A DNA stretch of 64,000 bases from Hevea brasiliensis (GCF_030052815.1 NC_079499.1:84669183-84733182), one strand, 5' to 3'. Counted from the first letter of the stretch, positions 21,832 to 33,280 are shown. Program-made: numbers and translations. Notes: a model not told the origin generated them from the sequence alone.

Positions 21832-22915
21832 TTAGTCTCTAAACAGCTGTGGGTGTTGTCTCCTCATATCCTCTTCACGTTCCCAAGTAACTTCCTGGCC
21901 TGAATGATGGTTCCACAGCACTTTAACCAGGTGTATCTGTTTGTTTCTCAGCTGCTTCACCTCATAAGCCAAAATTTTTTATGGGTTCTTCCTCATATGA
22001 GAGGTCTGGATTTACTTCAATCTCTTCAACTGGTAGTACATGAGATGGGTCAGATCTGTACCTCCTTAACATGGACACATGGAAGACACTGTGTATCCTT
22101 GCTAACTCTGGAGGTAATGCCAACCGATATGCCAAAAGACCCACTCTTTCCAGAACTTCATATGGTCCGATGAAACGAGGACTCAGTTTCCCCTTTCTGC
22201 CAAATCTCATAATTCTCTTCCAAGGAGAAACTTTGAGGAATACTTTATCACCCACTGCATATTCGATATCTCTTCTCTTTAGATCAACATAGGACTTCTG
22301 ACGGTCTGATGCAGCCTTGAGTATATCTCTGATCAATCTGATCTTTTCCTCTATCTGCTAAACAATTTCTAGCCCAATCATCCTCCTTTCACCTACTTCG
22401 TCCAAACATAGGGGAGTTCTGCACTTTTTGCCATACAAAGCTTCATATGGAGGCATCCCAATGCTTGATTGGTAGCTGTTGTTATAAGCAAACTCAATCA
22501 AAGGCAAGTGTGTATCCCAACTACCTTCAAATTCAATCACACAAGCCCGTAGCATATCCTCCAATATCTGAATAACCCTCTCGGGTGGCCATCCATGCGT
22601 GGGTGGAATCTTTGTCTTTGAAGTTCAATCTAGTTCCTAGGGCTCTCTGAAGACTACCCCAGAATCTAGAAGTGAACCTAGGATCTCTGTCAAACACAAT
22701 TGATACTGGCACTCCATGCAGTTTTACAATCTCATATATGTACAATCTGGCCAATCTTTCCAGGCTATAGTCCATCCGAACTGGCAAAAAGTGAGCAGAC
22801 TTGGTTAGTCTGTCAATTATAACCTATAATGCATCATGACTATTCTGTGTCCTCAGAAATCTCATCACAAAATCCATAGTTATCTGTTCCCTTACAATGT
22901 TTCATAGGGTGCCAC
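21832..22915 (-). pseudogene. pol (int): Integrase core and chromodomain, frameshifted
   Basis: Pol C-terminus of a chromovirus; integrase inserts the cDNA, and the chromodomain steers it to histone marks. Reading leftward, the core starts near 22915 with WEQITMDFV (first catalytic Asp), then an in-frame stop where relatives have Trp, then [12 protein letters not shown], and [12 protein letters not shown] (second Asp). The HPQTDGQ-type Glu segment near 22590 is frameshifted. It continues with LEDMLRACV and a GPY/F module (RFIGPYEVLERVG, about 22160) followed by the VFHVSMLRRY block. After a stop near 21965 another frame reads a chromodomain (LVKVLWNHHSGQEVTWE) and ends at TAA 21832-21834. There is no zinc-binding HHCC domain upstream. 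At least one stop and two frameshifts make it non-functional as read. Confidence 0.85.
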
Positions 22916-23864
22916 TCGTATGCTAGCTTGACACTTATTAATGTATACAAATTCTGTTAGTGGGGTGTATCTGTCCCATCTCCTCTCGGATTCAATGACA
23001 CAAGTTCTCGATATATTCTTGAGGGCTTATCACATTTTACAGGTTATTTTTATCATTTCATTTCATTATTTATAGGAACTCAATGAGTTTCAAAATTTAC
23101 CTGAATCACTTGTTTCGACTGTCCATCCATCTGAGGATGATAAGTCGTACTGATATCTCTAAGCTTATAGCAATTACTATGGTATAGGTCATTCACATTA
23201 ATGTAACCGAGTCACTGACTCTAGCAACCTTACAAGTGTAGTCGTTTGATAGGCTAGTTCTGAAGTTTTAAATCTCTGACTAAAATTTTCACATTTATTT
23301 CTAGTAATAGTACTCTATTCGGGTATAACTGTATCAATTTATAGATTACTTACAAATATTCTTAATTTATTGTACCACAAGGAAGCACGTAGCTCTACAC
23401 AATAATCCTGTGTCCGTACTATAATCTGCAACTTACAATACAAACATTGAGAACATTATATAGTCACTACGTTATAACCTCATGGGCTAGGTTTTCTAAC
23501 ATCTTATCCTTCTCGAATCCACTAATATCCCAAACCGATTATGATTACAATTTCCTTTGACAATTACTAACAGTAACATCTTTGCCTTCATCTAGAGTAA
23601 TTCTATTACTGTAACTTACTTTTAGGTCCTCTTGCCTTACATTAGTAGGCTCGCCAATTAGCTTTATAATTTACGGTATGTTAGAAAATACTTTTAGCTA
23701 ACAATTCTTCCAAAATTAATGTCAATCGTACTTGTTATTGTAGTTATTATCCTAAAGGACTAGTCACTAATACATCAAAATTCATTTCCATGTAAAAGAA
23801 TAACAACAGAACATATAGTTCTGACACTAACATACAACTAAGTAGTGCTGGGATCAAATAATAA
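22916..23864 (-). other. Non-coding interior of family B with one displaced integrase motif
   Basis: No open frame. Near 23096-23158 the minus strand encodes ISTTYHPQMDGQSKQVIQ, the segment that holds the catalytic Glu of a gypsy integrase, although it lies upstream of the first Asp of the integrase at 22915. The part from about 23200 to 23860 is homologous to the non-coding interior at 53270-53800 and 59560-60070 on the other strand, so this spacer belongs to the family. Confidence 0.6.
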
Positions 23865-24566
23865 CTAATTGTTTCTTTCAAAAATTAAGAACTTACCAGC
23901 AGCTACATTTGAAGTTTCTGTTCTTTCTCCTTGGTGCATAGTGGACGCTCTGACTGGTGCGCTACTATATTCGGGTTGATTCACTGTGTTATAGTGGTGA
24001 GGAGTACCAACTCTATTTCTATCTTGACTCTGACTGACGGTCTGTGAACTCCAGAGAGCAGATCGAGGTGGTTTAGCATAATCTTTAGCAAAGTGTCCAA
24101 GTTTTCCACAATTGTAACAGGCTCCAGAGGCCTTACGACAAATACCTCCATGATATCTTCTACAAGTTTCACATTGGCGGGAAGGGTAGGAACTTCTAGT
24201 TGTTCGACGACTAGATCTTAGTGGTCTCTGCTCTGATGATCCGCCTCTATCATATTTCTGAGTTCGGGGTTCCTCAAATTCTTTTCTCTTCCCCAAATTA
24301 CTGTTCGAACTCTGACCCATAGGTTTCTCCCTCTTTTCCATTTCACACTGCCCTTGTGGGGGTGGGTGCAGATTAGCTTGGGCTGATAGATTATCAGCCA
24401 TTTGTTGAAAGAAAGTGGCCATTTGCTGGGCCATTTGTGCAGTAATTTGTACTGGTAAAGCTCGTACAGTCGGGCCTTCGACACTTTGTGGAGTTGGGGC
24501 CTCAACTTGTACTTTTGCCATCATAGACTGTTCTATTATCTCATTCTTCTCTTCGATTCTTTTCAC
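23865..24566 (-). CDS. gag: Family B Gag lacking the capsid domain
   Basis: A 233-residue open frame starting at 24566, 158 bp inside the primer site, and ending at 23865. Order: a charged N-terminal segment, a Gln/Met-rich region (about residues 40-60), a short proline stretch, a basic Ser/Arg-rich linker (about 85-130), then two cysteine motifs: CETCRRYHGGIC and a knuckle, CYNCGKLGHFAKDY. In the knuckle the last Cys of CCHC is Tyr, so zinc binding is probably lost or weak. Compared with the gags at 51961 and 58273, the entire capsid domain with its WW pair is deleted, yet the frame stays open across the join. It is either a chance remnant or a shortened RNA-binding protein; the Tyr change favours a remnant. 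Confidence 0.7.
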   Translation of the reverse strand: MKRIEEKNEIIEQSMMAKVQVEAPTPQSVEGPTVRALPVQITAQMAQQMATFFQQMADNLSAQANLHPPPQGQCEMEKREKPMGQSSNSNLGKRKEFEEPRTQKYDRGGSSEQRPLRSSRRTTRSSYPSRQCETCRRYHGGICRKASGACYNCGKLGHFAKDYAKPPRSALWSSQTVSQSQDRNRVGTPHHYNTVNQPEYSSAPVRASTMHQGERTETSNVAAGKFLIFERNN

Positions 24567-24723
24567 AGAATTTTCTATTGCTGTACAACCAACATAAGGA
24601 GATTCCTCTCTATTAGTTCATATTTATGATGTAAATGTACTATATGTATCAAACATTTGAGCAGATGTAGTTACCGACAAAAAGATTTCAAATTCACAGT
24701 TCAAAATTCACTTTAAAACCATT

Positions 24724-24735
24724 GCTCTGATACCA
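24724..24735 (-). other. Primer-binding site (initiator tRNA-Met type)
   Basis: On the minus strand it reads TGGTATCAGAGC, eight bases inside the LTR edge at 24744. Confidence 0.92.
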
Positions 24736-24743
24736 CTAAAACA

Positions 24744-27700
24744 TGTCACACCCTACCCCTCTGTAAGGTATAACATGATCCCGTAGTATACCTAATGAAT
24801 TACCAACTCCGTCTACTGATGACCCATTAAATACACTACAAGGGATTTTCAAAACTTTTCTTACTTCTTTTACAGTGGTGAGCACTATTTACAGGTGTTA
24901 AAAACTTTTGTGAACTTAAGTGATAGAACTAACACATTTGACTTATTTGGAGTTTCTGTAAAAATTTTGGCAGAGTGCCATCTGTATTTTGGATAAAACA
25001 GTTCTTCAGAAAATCTGTAAAAAGCACTTCAATATATATTTGCAAATCTCAACTCCAACATATTTCTCAACACAACATTTTTCTCAACTCAAATCCGCAA
25101 TAATTTTTCAAAGACTGAGATACAAGAAATATAATACAAAACTATTCAAGTATATGAAATTTCAAATTTACATTTACAATAATTTACATTTAATTACATA
25201 CCAAAATATTTTACAAGAGTTTCTATACAACTGCTCAAATAATTTACATACATATTATTACATGCATACATCAAAACCTATGTACATGTGTATACCTATG
25301 ATATACCTGGAGCTGATCTGAATATATCTTCAAGGAAATTTACTTACTTCTCTATGCTCTTCTTACCTGCGACAGCATACAAAGCTATCGCTGAGTGGTG
25401 AACTCAGTGGTGCACAACTATAATTTAAAACATAGTACAATATACATTGACAAAATTTACAGTAAATAATTTGGAAATCTGAATACTCATCAAATTCCAC
25501 AACTCAAAATATTCATTGCCAATAATGTGAATCATTTGTATAAATGACTTTGATCACAAAATTCAATTTATCAAATCATGACTATCCATTTAAATAATTC
25601 TAACGAAATCAATTATACATAAACCATAATTGAAATCAAAATTCCTTACCATTCAAAAGCCATTCTGTATCTCAAAAATCATTATGTATTTCAAAAATCA
25701 TACTGTATCTCAAAAATCATACTGTATCTCAAAACTCATTCTTTATCTCAAAAATCATTCTTTATCTCACTAATATGCAAGACTAATCCGAAAGGGCCAT
25801 ATTCGATGTGATTCTAACTCCCTATGGTCGGGGAGGTCGAATAAGATTCTAACTCCCTATGGTCGGGGAGGTCGAATCATCGTGCACAGTACCATCACAA
25901 TAATGAATCTTCCGCAAGGGCCATAACGATAAAATAAACTTAGATCTAACCTCAAATCAGAGGAAAATCTAAGCCTGTGCACGTACCATGGTAATCAAAA
26001 CACAACTAACTCCATTGTCTTCTCAACAAATGAGAGAGACGAGTAATAACCTAGTCAAGCATCTATAGTGAGATATAAAACAATATTACAATCTATTTAG
26101 TGAGCATAAATCACAATATAATTCGATTCAAAGTCAATTCTAATATCCAATAATTTTTATGCTCATCACAATTCAAATCATAAATTTGCATTTTTCCATG
26201 AAAATTACCTTCACAATTCAAAACATGTTCTATCACAATTTTCCAAAACATAATTTGTTCAATCCATAACAATGCTTAATACTTGTGGAAATACCATTTC
26301 ACAAAGCTGAATTCATACATACTATAACAATTTTAATAATCATTGAATTAAATCCAATGCTTGTTAAACATAATACATAAGAAAATATGCCATTTAATCA
26401 TATGAAATATTCAAACAAAATCAGTTAAAAACTAGTTGTGCACAAACCTCGATGACCCTCCACAGTGGACTCAGTGTTTCCTTCCTTTTCTTTGAGTCCT
26501 TGTTAACTGAGAAACACAATTTGAAGTGTTTCAGTGCTAAATTAAACTGTCTCTATTGATGGTGTTTGGTAAATAATGCACTGAACTCAATTATTCACTT
26601 AATCACCTAATATACCGACCCTCGTTGCGTTTTAGGTAAATTAGGTTTTAATGTCGTTAATATGTCACATTCGATAGGGTTTTAGGTTTGGTACGTTTTA
26701 CCAAAGTCATTTCCTTGTTTAGTGCATTTTAATGTAAATTGCTGGATTCCAGGACACTGGTTTGACCTAGCCGGACGGCCTAGTTCCCTCGGTTTTCGGG
26801 TTTCGGTCAAAACTACAAACTTGTAGATCTATGTCTTATTGCACGCGGGGCAAAATTTCAGGTCAATCCGAGTTAATTAGACCAAGTTATGGTCATTATA
26901 CTATTGCTGGTCAAATGGCATCAAATTAGGTCAATTTGGTCAACTTTGGTTCGGCTAGTTTTTGACTTGCTTCTGGTCATTTCTGGGTTTTGGTGTCTTC
27001 ATAAGACTTGTAGGTATGGGTCTTAACTATTCATGGTTAAAATTTCAGGTCAATTGGACCTGTTTTGAGTGAGTTATGGCCTAAACACTTACTGCTGCCC
27101 AATTTGTCATTTTTTAGGTCTCAAGTGTACCTAACCCGAATTGGTCATTTTTCACATCACCTTGCAAGCAGAATTTTGGTATGTTCTCTCAATGAAAGTT
27201 GGCACATTTTGTGCCTAGTTCCACCTCCAATTGGTCTCATACCAATTGAGGTTACACATTTAAACTTATTGGCTAAAATGTACACTGCCCTTGGTTACTT
27301 TGCTTAACACACATCAATTACACACATTTACCTTTAATTGTAACTTGCTAAACCTTCACCAAACTTCTCAAATTTGGTGTCAATATCTTCCTTGTGATGT
27401 GTAGACAAAGTTTCATGAAGGAACCTAAGAGATTGGAATTGAAAATGGAGGATGGATCAAGCTTGCATGCAAACGCCCATGGAGTTCTTCTCCTTTCCTT
27501 CAATTCGGCAAGTTTGAATGCTTTGGAGAAGATGAATATTTCTGCTGGTTTAGTGGAGTTACAGCTGCCCTATTATGTATTTAATTTATGCATTAGTGGT
27601 CCACTCACAATTTTAATCATTTTATAATCTAATTGTTCACTTAATCCCACATTAACCCATGATTTTAGCTATTTACTTTAGGTACCACCAAACTAATTTT

Positions 27701-28210
27701 TCATTTCATTTTCTAAGTGTAATATTATTTATTTTTAATGGACATTTAGGTCAAAAGACACTTTGGGATGTCAAATGACCATAATGCCCCTGTTCGGGTG
27801 GCATTCCCGATTTTTCGGTAACACCGTATTTTGTCTGTTTTTCGATTTCTCACTTTTCTTTGTACTAATTATTTAATTTTTCTTTAATCTTTCTAATGAG
27901 ATTTATACTTCAATAAGGGTCTATTTATGTCCTAAAAATGTTTTCAGGGGTTCCCGCGATCAGACTAGTCAACGGTCCACGCCGTGACTTCCCGGTGCGG
28001 TCACCCATCGCTATGTTTCCCGGCTCGCTTAACTTGATCACATTTCTTTGCTATTATTTTTCCTTTGTTTTTCTTGTATTTTCTTTTCTTGTATTTCATT
28101 ATTTTATGTCTCCTCACTCATATTGAAGTGTAGTTCTAGGCATCCTAGCTGTCCGGACAACACTGGTCATCGGAACAGCAGAACGCACTACCGAACTTAG
28201 GGGTGTTACA
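24744..28210 (-). repeat. Family B 5' LTR of the minus element (3467 bp)
   Basis: Closely matches 18286-21785. It carries antisense 90-bp modules at 26805-26894, 26992-27081 and about 27183-27273. A small deletion near 26950 and corrupted patches near 26450 and 27950 account for the length difference. Confidence 0.92.
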
Positions 28211-29045
28211 CAACACCTACTCTTATCAAATGTTATAAGTGCAATGAGGTAAGAAATAGGTCAAATGAATGTCCAAAGAGGAAGGCGGTCAGCAACATTG
28301 AAAGGCGTAATGATGATGATAAGGAGATATATTGTGGATCTTATGGAGATGATAATGAAGAAGAGCTAAAGCAAGATGATTTTGCGTATATGGTGAGGAG
28401 GTCAATGTTCTTGCAAAAAATTGAAGACAATCAATCAAAAGACATTGTAGAACAAAATGATCATTTTGAATTTGAATTTGAAATTCTTGAAATGTTTTCA
28501 CTATAGTGGATGATGAAGAGTTTGAAGATAGTGTTATAGGAAAAGAAGAATATCAAGCTATGGAGTTTCCAATGACAATTGAAATTTTATCTACTATTTT
28601 TTTTATAGTGATTTTGTTAATTTTATTTGTCCATATGAATCTAAGGATTCCAAGGAAAATACGAAATTGCTGAATTTCATTTTGTTCAGATCAAATTCAT
28701 TGACGTCAACCAAGAAGAGAGTGAGTGTGATCTTTCAATGGTGATTTTCATTCTCAAAGACATTAAAATTTGAGGTCAAATTTTTGTCTAAGATGTGGGT
28801 GAATGATGTAAATCTTAACAAGTTGCAAGTCTTGATTCCCGAGAGCGAAATTGGTACTCCATGTATAAGCTTCATTTTACTCAGATTCCCCATGTGGCAA
28901 GCAGATTTCAACTTTTGCCTCAATCTGTCTTTGTACACATGCAAGGCGTGTCAGTGCTCCATCCCACACGACCAGGCGGTGCAAGCTTCAATAAAGAGAC
29001 AACTTTTAATCCTATAATTCAACAAGGATTCATATCTTTTTTCTA
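28211..29045 (+). pseudogene. gag: Old gypsy gag, 3' part with zinc-knuckle remnant
   Basis: The frame resumes directly after the family B insertion. It reads TPTLIKCYKCNEVRNRSNEC, a zinc knuckle in which the GH of the usual CX2CX4HX4C is lost, followed by a basic PKRK stretch and an acidic region up to the stop near 28506. From 28507 to about 29045 only short broken frames remain, possibly protease or pol debris that I cannot assign. Together with 17230-18285 it forms one gag cut in two. Confidence 0.6.
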
Positions 29046-29949
29046 AAAGTAAGCCAATTAACACAATTAATCTATTTTTAATGAGTGGCAAATGTATTAC
29101 AAGAAGTAGGGTCAATAGACTTCTTTTTATTTTTTTTTTAAATATTTTTATTTGTATATATATTTATTTATATTGACTCAATAAATTTAATTACTAAACC
29201 CTTTTTTTTGTTAAGATTTAAAAATTAGTTGCGACAAAAAAGTGTGTTTTATATTTCAAATGCTTATTCACTTTTAAAACCCCATTTTATCTATTATCAT
29301 TAATGAATTTTATCAAGACAAGATATAACCGTATGTGTTATCATTGATAAATGATCACATTTTTTTATATGTGTTTAATTGGGATACATAATTTTTTTTA
29401 AAATTATCATAGAGATATGTAATTTATAACATTAATAATAATATAATTTTGTATAGTTTAGATAATATTTAATTTTATCTGTTCTAATTAGAAGATGCTA
29501 ATATTACTTTTTTTTTTTTTTATCTTTTTTATAATATTATATTATTTATTTTTTTATATTTATCCTAAAAAAATTTCCAAAACCACCACTGCTTTTAATG
29601 GAAAATAAAATTGCGTAATTACGATCCTAGACTTCATTTTAGGAAGTTGTGTATACATAAATATATAGTCAAGCGATTATATTCATAATTTGAATATAAC
29701 ATATATAATGGAAAATTCTTGTTTAAACATGATGCATAATAAATTCAAGACACATTATATGCATGATGACACTCATACATTTATATCTTTAGTCTATTAT
29801 AAATAAAATGTGAATAAGTTTTTCTTAAGCATAATTTTCTTAAGCACCCATATGTACGATGGCACACATCATAATGTCATAAATCCTTTGAGAAAATGAG
29901 GGAAATGTAAAACCTCATATAGACTCGTATAAATACGCGAAACCATTAC
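29046..29949. other. AT-rich intergenic spacer
   Basis: No gene, repeat edge or RNA seen. Homopolymer A/T runs are common. It separates the retroelement nest from the 3' side of GLK. Confidence 0.5.

Positions 29950-30031
<82 letters not shown>
29950..30031. repeat. (AAT)n microsatellite, about 27 copies
   Basis: An uninterrupted trinucleotide run of about 82 bp, 241 bp beyond the GLK stop codon on the minus strand. It probably lies in or just past the 3' untranslated region. Length polymorphism is likely. Confidence 0.97.
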
Positions 30032-30271
30032 GTTTATTACAAAACTTAGGTAGCCTAATGTACAAAGCCTGTTCTTGCTGCAAGAACAAGAAAACAATTC
30101 TCAGTTTTAGCGAAGAGGGAAGAAAGAGGCGAAGGTTAAGAAGAAAAGCTCGCAGATTACATGTACATTTGGCAAACGCACAGGATATGTCGTCAAATTT
30201 AGATATTTTTAAGTGGTTCTTGAAATCACCAATATGAACAACCGCCTTTGGAAGGATGTTCTCTGATGGTT

Positions 30272-32396
30272 TCAAGCACAAGTGGGCGGTATCTTGGCCA
30301 CTCCTTGCCGGTGTAGCTCCCCTAAAACACTATCTAGAGACGGTGGTTTTAACCCAAGAGGAAGTGGCAGCCATGGCTTCGATAAAACATCTCCAACAGC
30401 AGCATCTATGCTCTCCTTCGACGTTGTAACAATAATATGCAACCAAAAATTAGAGAGAAAATAAACAAATTCAAGAATGTGAGGTTTAGCTTAGATGGTA
30501 TTAGAGCAATCTCCAAGATACCAATATTGGATTAGTCTCCAAAGCGACGTCTCAAGTTCTGAGTACCAATGAAACCAATTATAAATATATAAAGAGTAGT
30601 CTCCTTACCGGATGAAAGTCGAAGAGAGGATGGGGACCTGATTGTCTAGTCGGGACTGCGATGCCAGGGTCCACTTTGTACAAGGCATGGGGTGGGATGC
30701 CAGGGACTACTCTCTGCATATGTATCCATTTGATTAGATAAAAGAAGATTCCAAAATAATAGCAGTGATATACAAGGATCCAAAAGTCACGAAACAAACG
30801 CCATTAAAGAATCCAAAGAGTGAGGAATTATTATTTACCGCTGGTGCCAGTGGCTGTGGAAAGCAAGGCGTTCCTGGTATTAGTCCATTTGGAACCTACA
30901 CGTACAACGGAGGATACGCCAGTTTAGAAACACCCACTTTGTTTTCGTTTTTCGTTTTTCTTTTTCTTTTTCTTTTTCTTTTTCTTTTTCTAGCTAATTC
31001 TTTTTTGATAGATCAAATGGTTACCCGTTGCTGATTGTGGTGGTGCCAATATGAAGGGTATGGTGGTGATGTTGGCCATGTAGGTGGCGGCGGCGGTGAT
31101 GGTGAGTGGGCTAGATGTCTAGGCCACATGTGCATTAAGGGTTGTTCCATGGGACGATGACCCCACACATGCAAGGGTCTGAAGTGCTGGTGGTGCAAGG
31201 GTGTTATAGGAGGAAAACCCATTGTGGGTGCATGCCGAGGGGTCATGTCTGCCTTGCCGCCGCCGCCTCCAGCTGCTCTGTACATTTGCCGTCTATGGCT
31301 CCATGTTGCTGCCTCAGCTTCACGCGCTAGCAAATGTTTCCGGTGAGATCGATATTTCTGTATACATTCAACAAGATAATATTGTTCATCTTCAAATAAA
31401 GTCTCATATCATTAATTTTCTGCAAAGAATCTATATAAAGCTAATATGCTAGTAAATCAATAATTAAGTAATTATCTAGTAATGCAAGATAAAAAAAAAA
31501 GGACATACTTTCACAATTAATTACCCTTTAAAAATTTTCAAAATTATTTAAGAAAAATTTAATGCAAATTTAATTTCTGGTTTAGGTGGTGTTCAATGTA
31601 TTTGCAAGATTCACAATCTGATTGGATATGGAAATAAAAGAAATATATTTAGAAAATTGGATTATCAAGAATTATATTCTTTGAGATCATATTGTAGCAT
31701 TTACCTATTATCTTTTCAATTCTACTCATAGATATGTTGCCAAAGGGAGTCTTCTAACGAAAAGACATCTAATCTAAAAGCATTTTTATGTACGATAAGC
31801 AAGCTTTAAACCAACTATTATCTTTTATATTTGTCCATTTTCTTGAAAATCATACCCGACCACAATTCAGTCCTTAGCTACCGATTTCTTCTAACAGAAG
31901 GAAATGCCAATCTCATGGAAAAGAAAGAGGGGATAAAAAATTGCAGGCCGGAGAAAAACATAGCAGTACTAGAAGCATGTGCTAAGAGATTGGAAGAATG
32001 TCTGAGCTATAGGCATGTGGAGAACTCAGTGTGTACCTGGAGATGGCTGGCGATATTATGTCGAGTGAGACAATCAATACCCATAAGCTCTAAAATCCTT
32101 GAAGGCACTGCCTTTTCCACACGTAGCTGCTCCACTGCTTGTATGAACCTCCTATGCAGCTCTGACGTCCAAGCCACCTACACACAATTCAAGGGACCAT
32201 CTCTTCATCACACTTAAAAACAAGTCCTTGCAAACAAGAAATCATTAAATACTCTCTGTGTATGTATGTCTCTGCATGCCAAAAAAGGAAACAAAAATAA
32301 AGAAAAAGAGAAAGGCCCAATTCAGAGTCATCTCTATAATGAAGATTCCATGATATTCTCGTGAACTATTTGGCCCCCATGAAGATTGGTTAAGAC

Positions 32397-32431
<35 letters not shown>

Positions 32432-33011
32432 ATTTGCATAATATATGCTTAATAATAATGTCTGTTAGTTGAAACAGTTAACGATCTAACAATAATCTTA
32501 CTTTGTAGCTGACATGAAACCTAATAATAATAACCCAAATTCTTATTACCTTCACTTTTCTCTTCCCTTGATTATTCTTGGCTTGTGCTGATTTTCTTCC
32601 ATTATCACTTTCTTTAGAAACTGGATTAACCACCACGGATTCATCTCCCTTGCTCACAATCTCCTCTCCCCTTGTGCTCAGACTCGAATCCAACCCCGAC
32701 CCAGAACCCAATACCTTGTCTTCCTCATTTTTTTCTGTATTATCTTCCACTTTCCCATTTGAAACCGATGTGTTCATCTCTGATTCCTCGCCGCTTCCAC
32801 TAACAGAGAAGTCAGCAAGAATTTCAGGGTCCATATCCAAATCTGGCAACACATCCCCATCATTGATGCCCACAAAAAGATTGCCGAAATCAATGCTTTC
32901 GAGCAAGTCAGGGAAGTCTCCGTTGCCTCCGGTACTAAAACTATTATCCATCTGTTCTTGGCTCTCATCTTTGGTAGGGGTGGTTTTTGCCAAGGGTGAC
33001 ACAGCTTGCAT
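30272..33011 (-). CDS. GLK: Golden2-like (GLK) GARP transcription factor, six coding exons
   Basis: A nuclear activator of chloroplast-development and photosynthesis genes. Coding exons on the minus strand: 32550-33011 (154 codons), 32037-32177, 31025-31357, 30839-30895, 30609-30713 and 30272-30415 (or to 30421), giving about 413 residues, normal for GLK. The start at 33009-33011 gives MQAVSPLAK, matching the family N-terminus; the in-frame ATG at 33041 only adds a hydrophobic leader. Exon 1 encodes the acidic region with DLLESIDF and [15 protein letters not shown]. Exon 2 encodes the GARP domain to SHLQ, and exon 3 opens with [16 protein letters not shown], then a Gly/Pro/His-rich stretch. 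Exons 4-6 form the C-terminal GCT box ending PPTCA. Donors are GT, and acceptors are AG for introns 1-4. Oddities: the GARP start reads VAWTSELH, not VDWTPELH, and the last acceptor is displaced. There is no frameshift or stop, so it is probably functional. Confidence 0.93.
30940..30990. repeat. TTTTTC repeat in GLK intron 3
   Basis: About seven units of TTTTTC or TTTTCG form the pyrimidine-rich part of the 129-bp intron 3 (30896-31024). On the gene strand it is purine-rich and starts close to the donor, an odd placement for an intron this short. Confidence 0.85.
32397..32428. repeat. (GA)n microsatellite in GLK intron 1
   Basis: About 16 dinucleotide units inside intron 1 (32178-32549). On the gene strand this is a CT run. 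Confidence 0.95.
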
Positions 33012-33280
33012 CAATCCAAACAAAAATAACACTACAAACAAGAAAAATAAAGGAGAAGCACACTATATAGATATATCCACTATGCAGTTATATACTATAT
33101 GGTGCAATTAAGCTCTATATTGCATGCAATGCAGTGGAAGTACAACAGAAAGTGTAAGATGAAACTTTTTTTTTCCTTTTTTTTTTCCTCCGGGGAATCG
33201 GAGGGTGATGGGGGTGAGGCCACAAAAATAGAGTTTTTCAAGTGTTAAACTGATTTTCTTATGCAGTGTAAGTGGTAGTG
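33012..33280 (-). promoter_or_regulatory. GLK 5' leader and proximal upstream region
   Basis: Directly upstream of the GLK start. A pyrimidine tract followed by TTTGTAG at 33032-33038 on the gene strand looks like a 3' splice site, so a 5'-UTR intron is possible. TATATAG-type words lie at 33060-33100. A long A/T homopolymer patch occupies 33160-33190. No definite TATA box or start site can be assigned. Confidence 0.35.

Larger units (their letters stand above)
18286..28210 (-). mobile_element. Family B Tekay-like chromovirus, internally deleted
   Basis: A full-length insertion of 9925 bp reading right to left: 5' LTR 24744-28210, primer site 24724-24735, gag 23865-24566, integrase and chromodomain remnant 21832-22915, polypurine tract 21788-21800, 3' LTR 18286-21785. 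Protease, reverse transcriptase and RNase H are missing. The flanks are TAACA (18281-18285) and CAACA (28211-28215), a target duplication with one mismatch. The chromodomain and integrase style place it with Tekay/Del. It lies inside the older gag (17230-18285 plus 28211 onward), whose frame resumes after it. Confidence 0.9.

Noticed and set aside
29915..30281. Poly-Tyr and poly-Leu frames
   Set aside because: They are translations of the (AAT)n microsatellite.
30282..30464. Plus-strand frame over the last GLK exon
   Set aside because: Antisense of the GCT-box exon; no support of its own.
33012..33041. Upstream in-frame ATG giving a longer GLK
   Set aside because: It would add a hydrophobic ten-residue leader not seen in the family and lies across a likely 3' splice site; the MQAVSPLAK start fits better.
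32578..33111. 177-codon plus-strand frame over GLK exon 1
   Set aside because: It is the antisense shadow of GLK exon 1, which is clearly coding on the minus strand.
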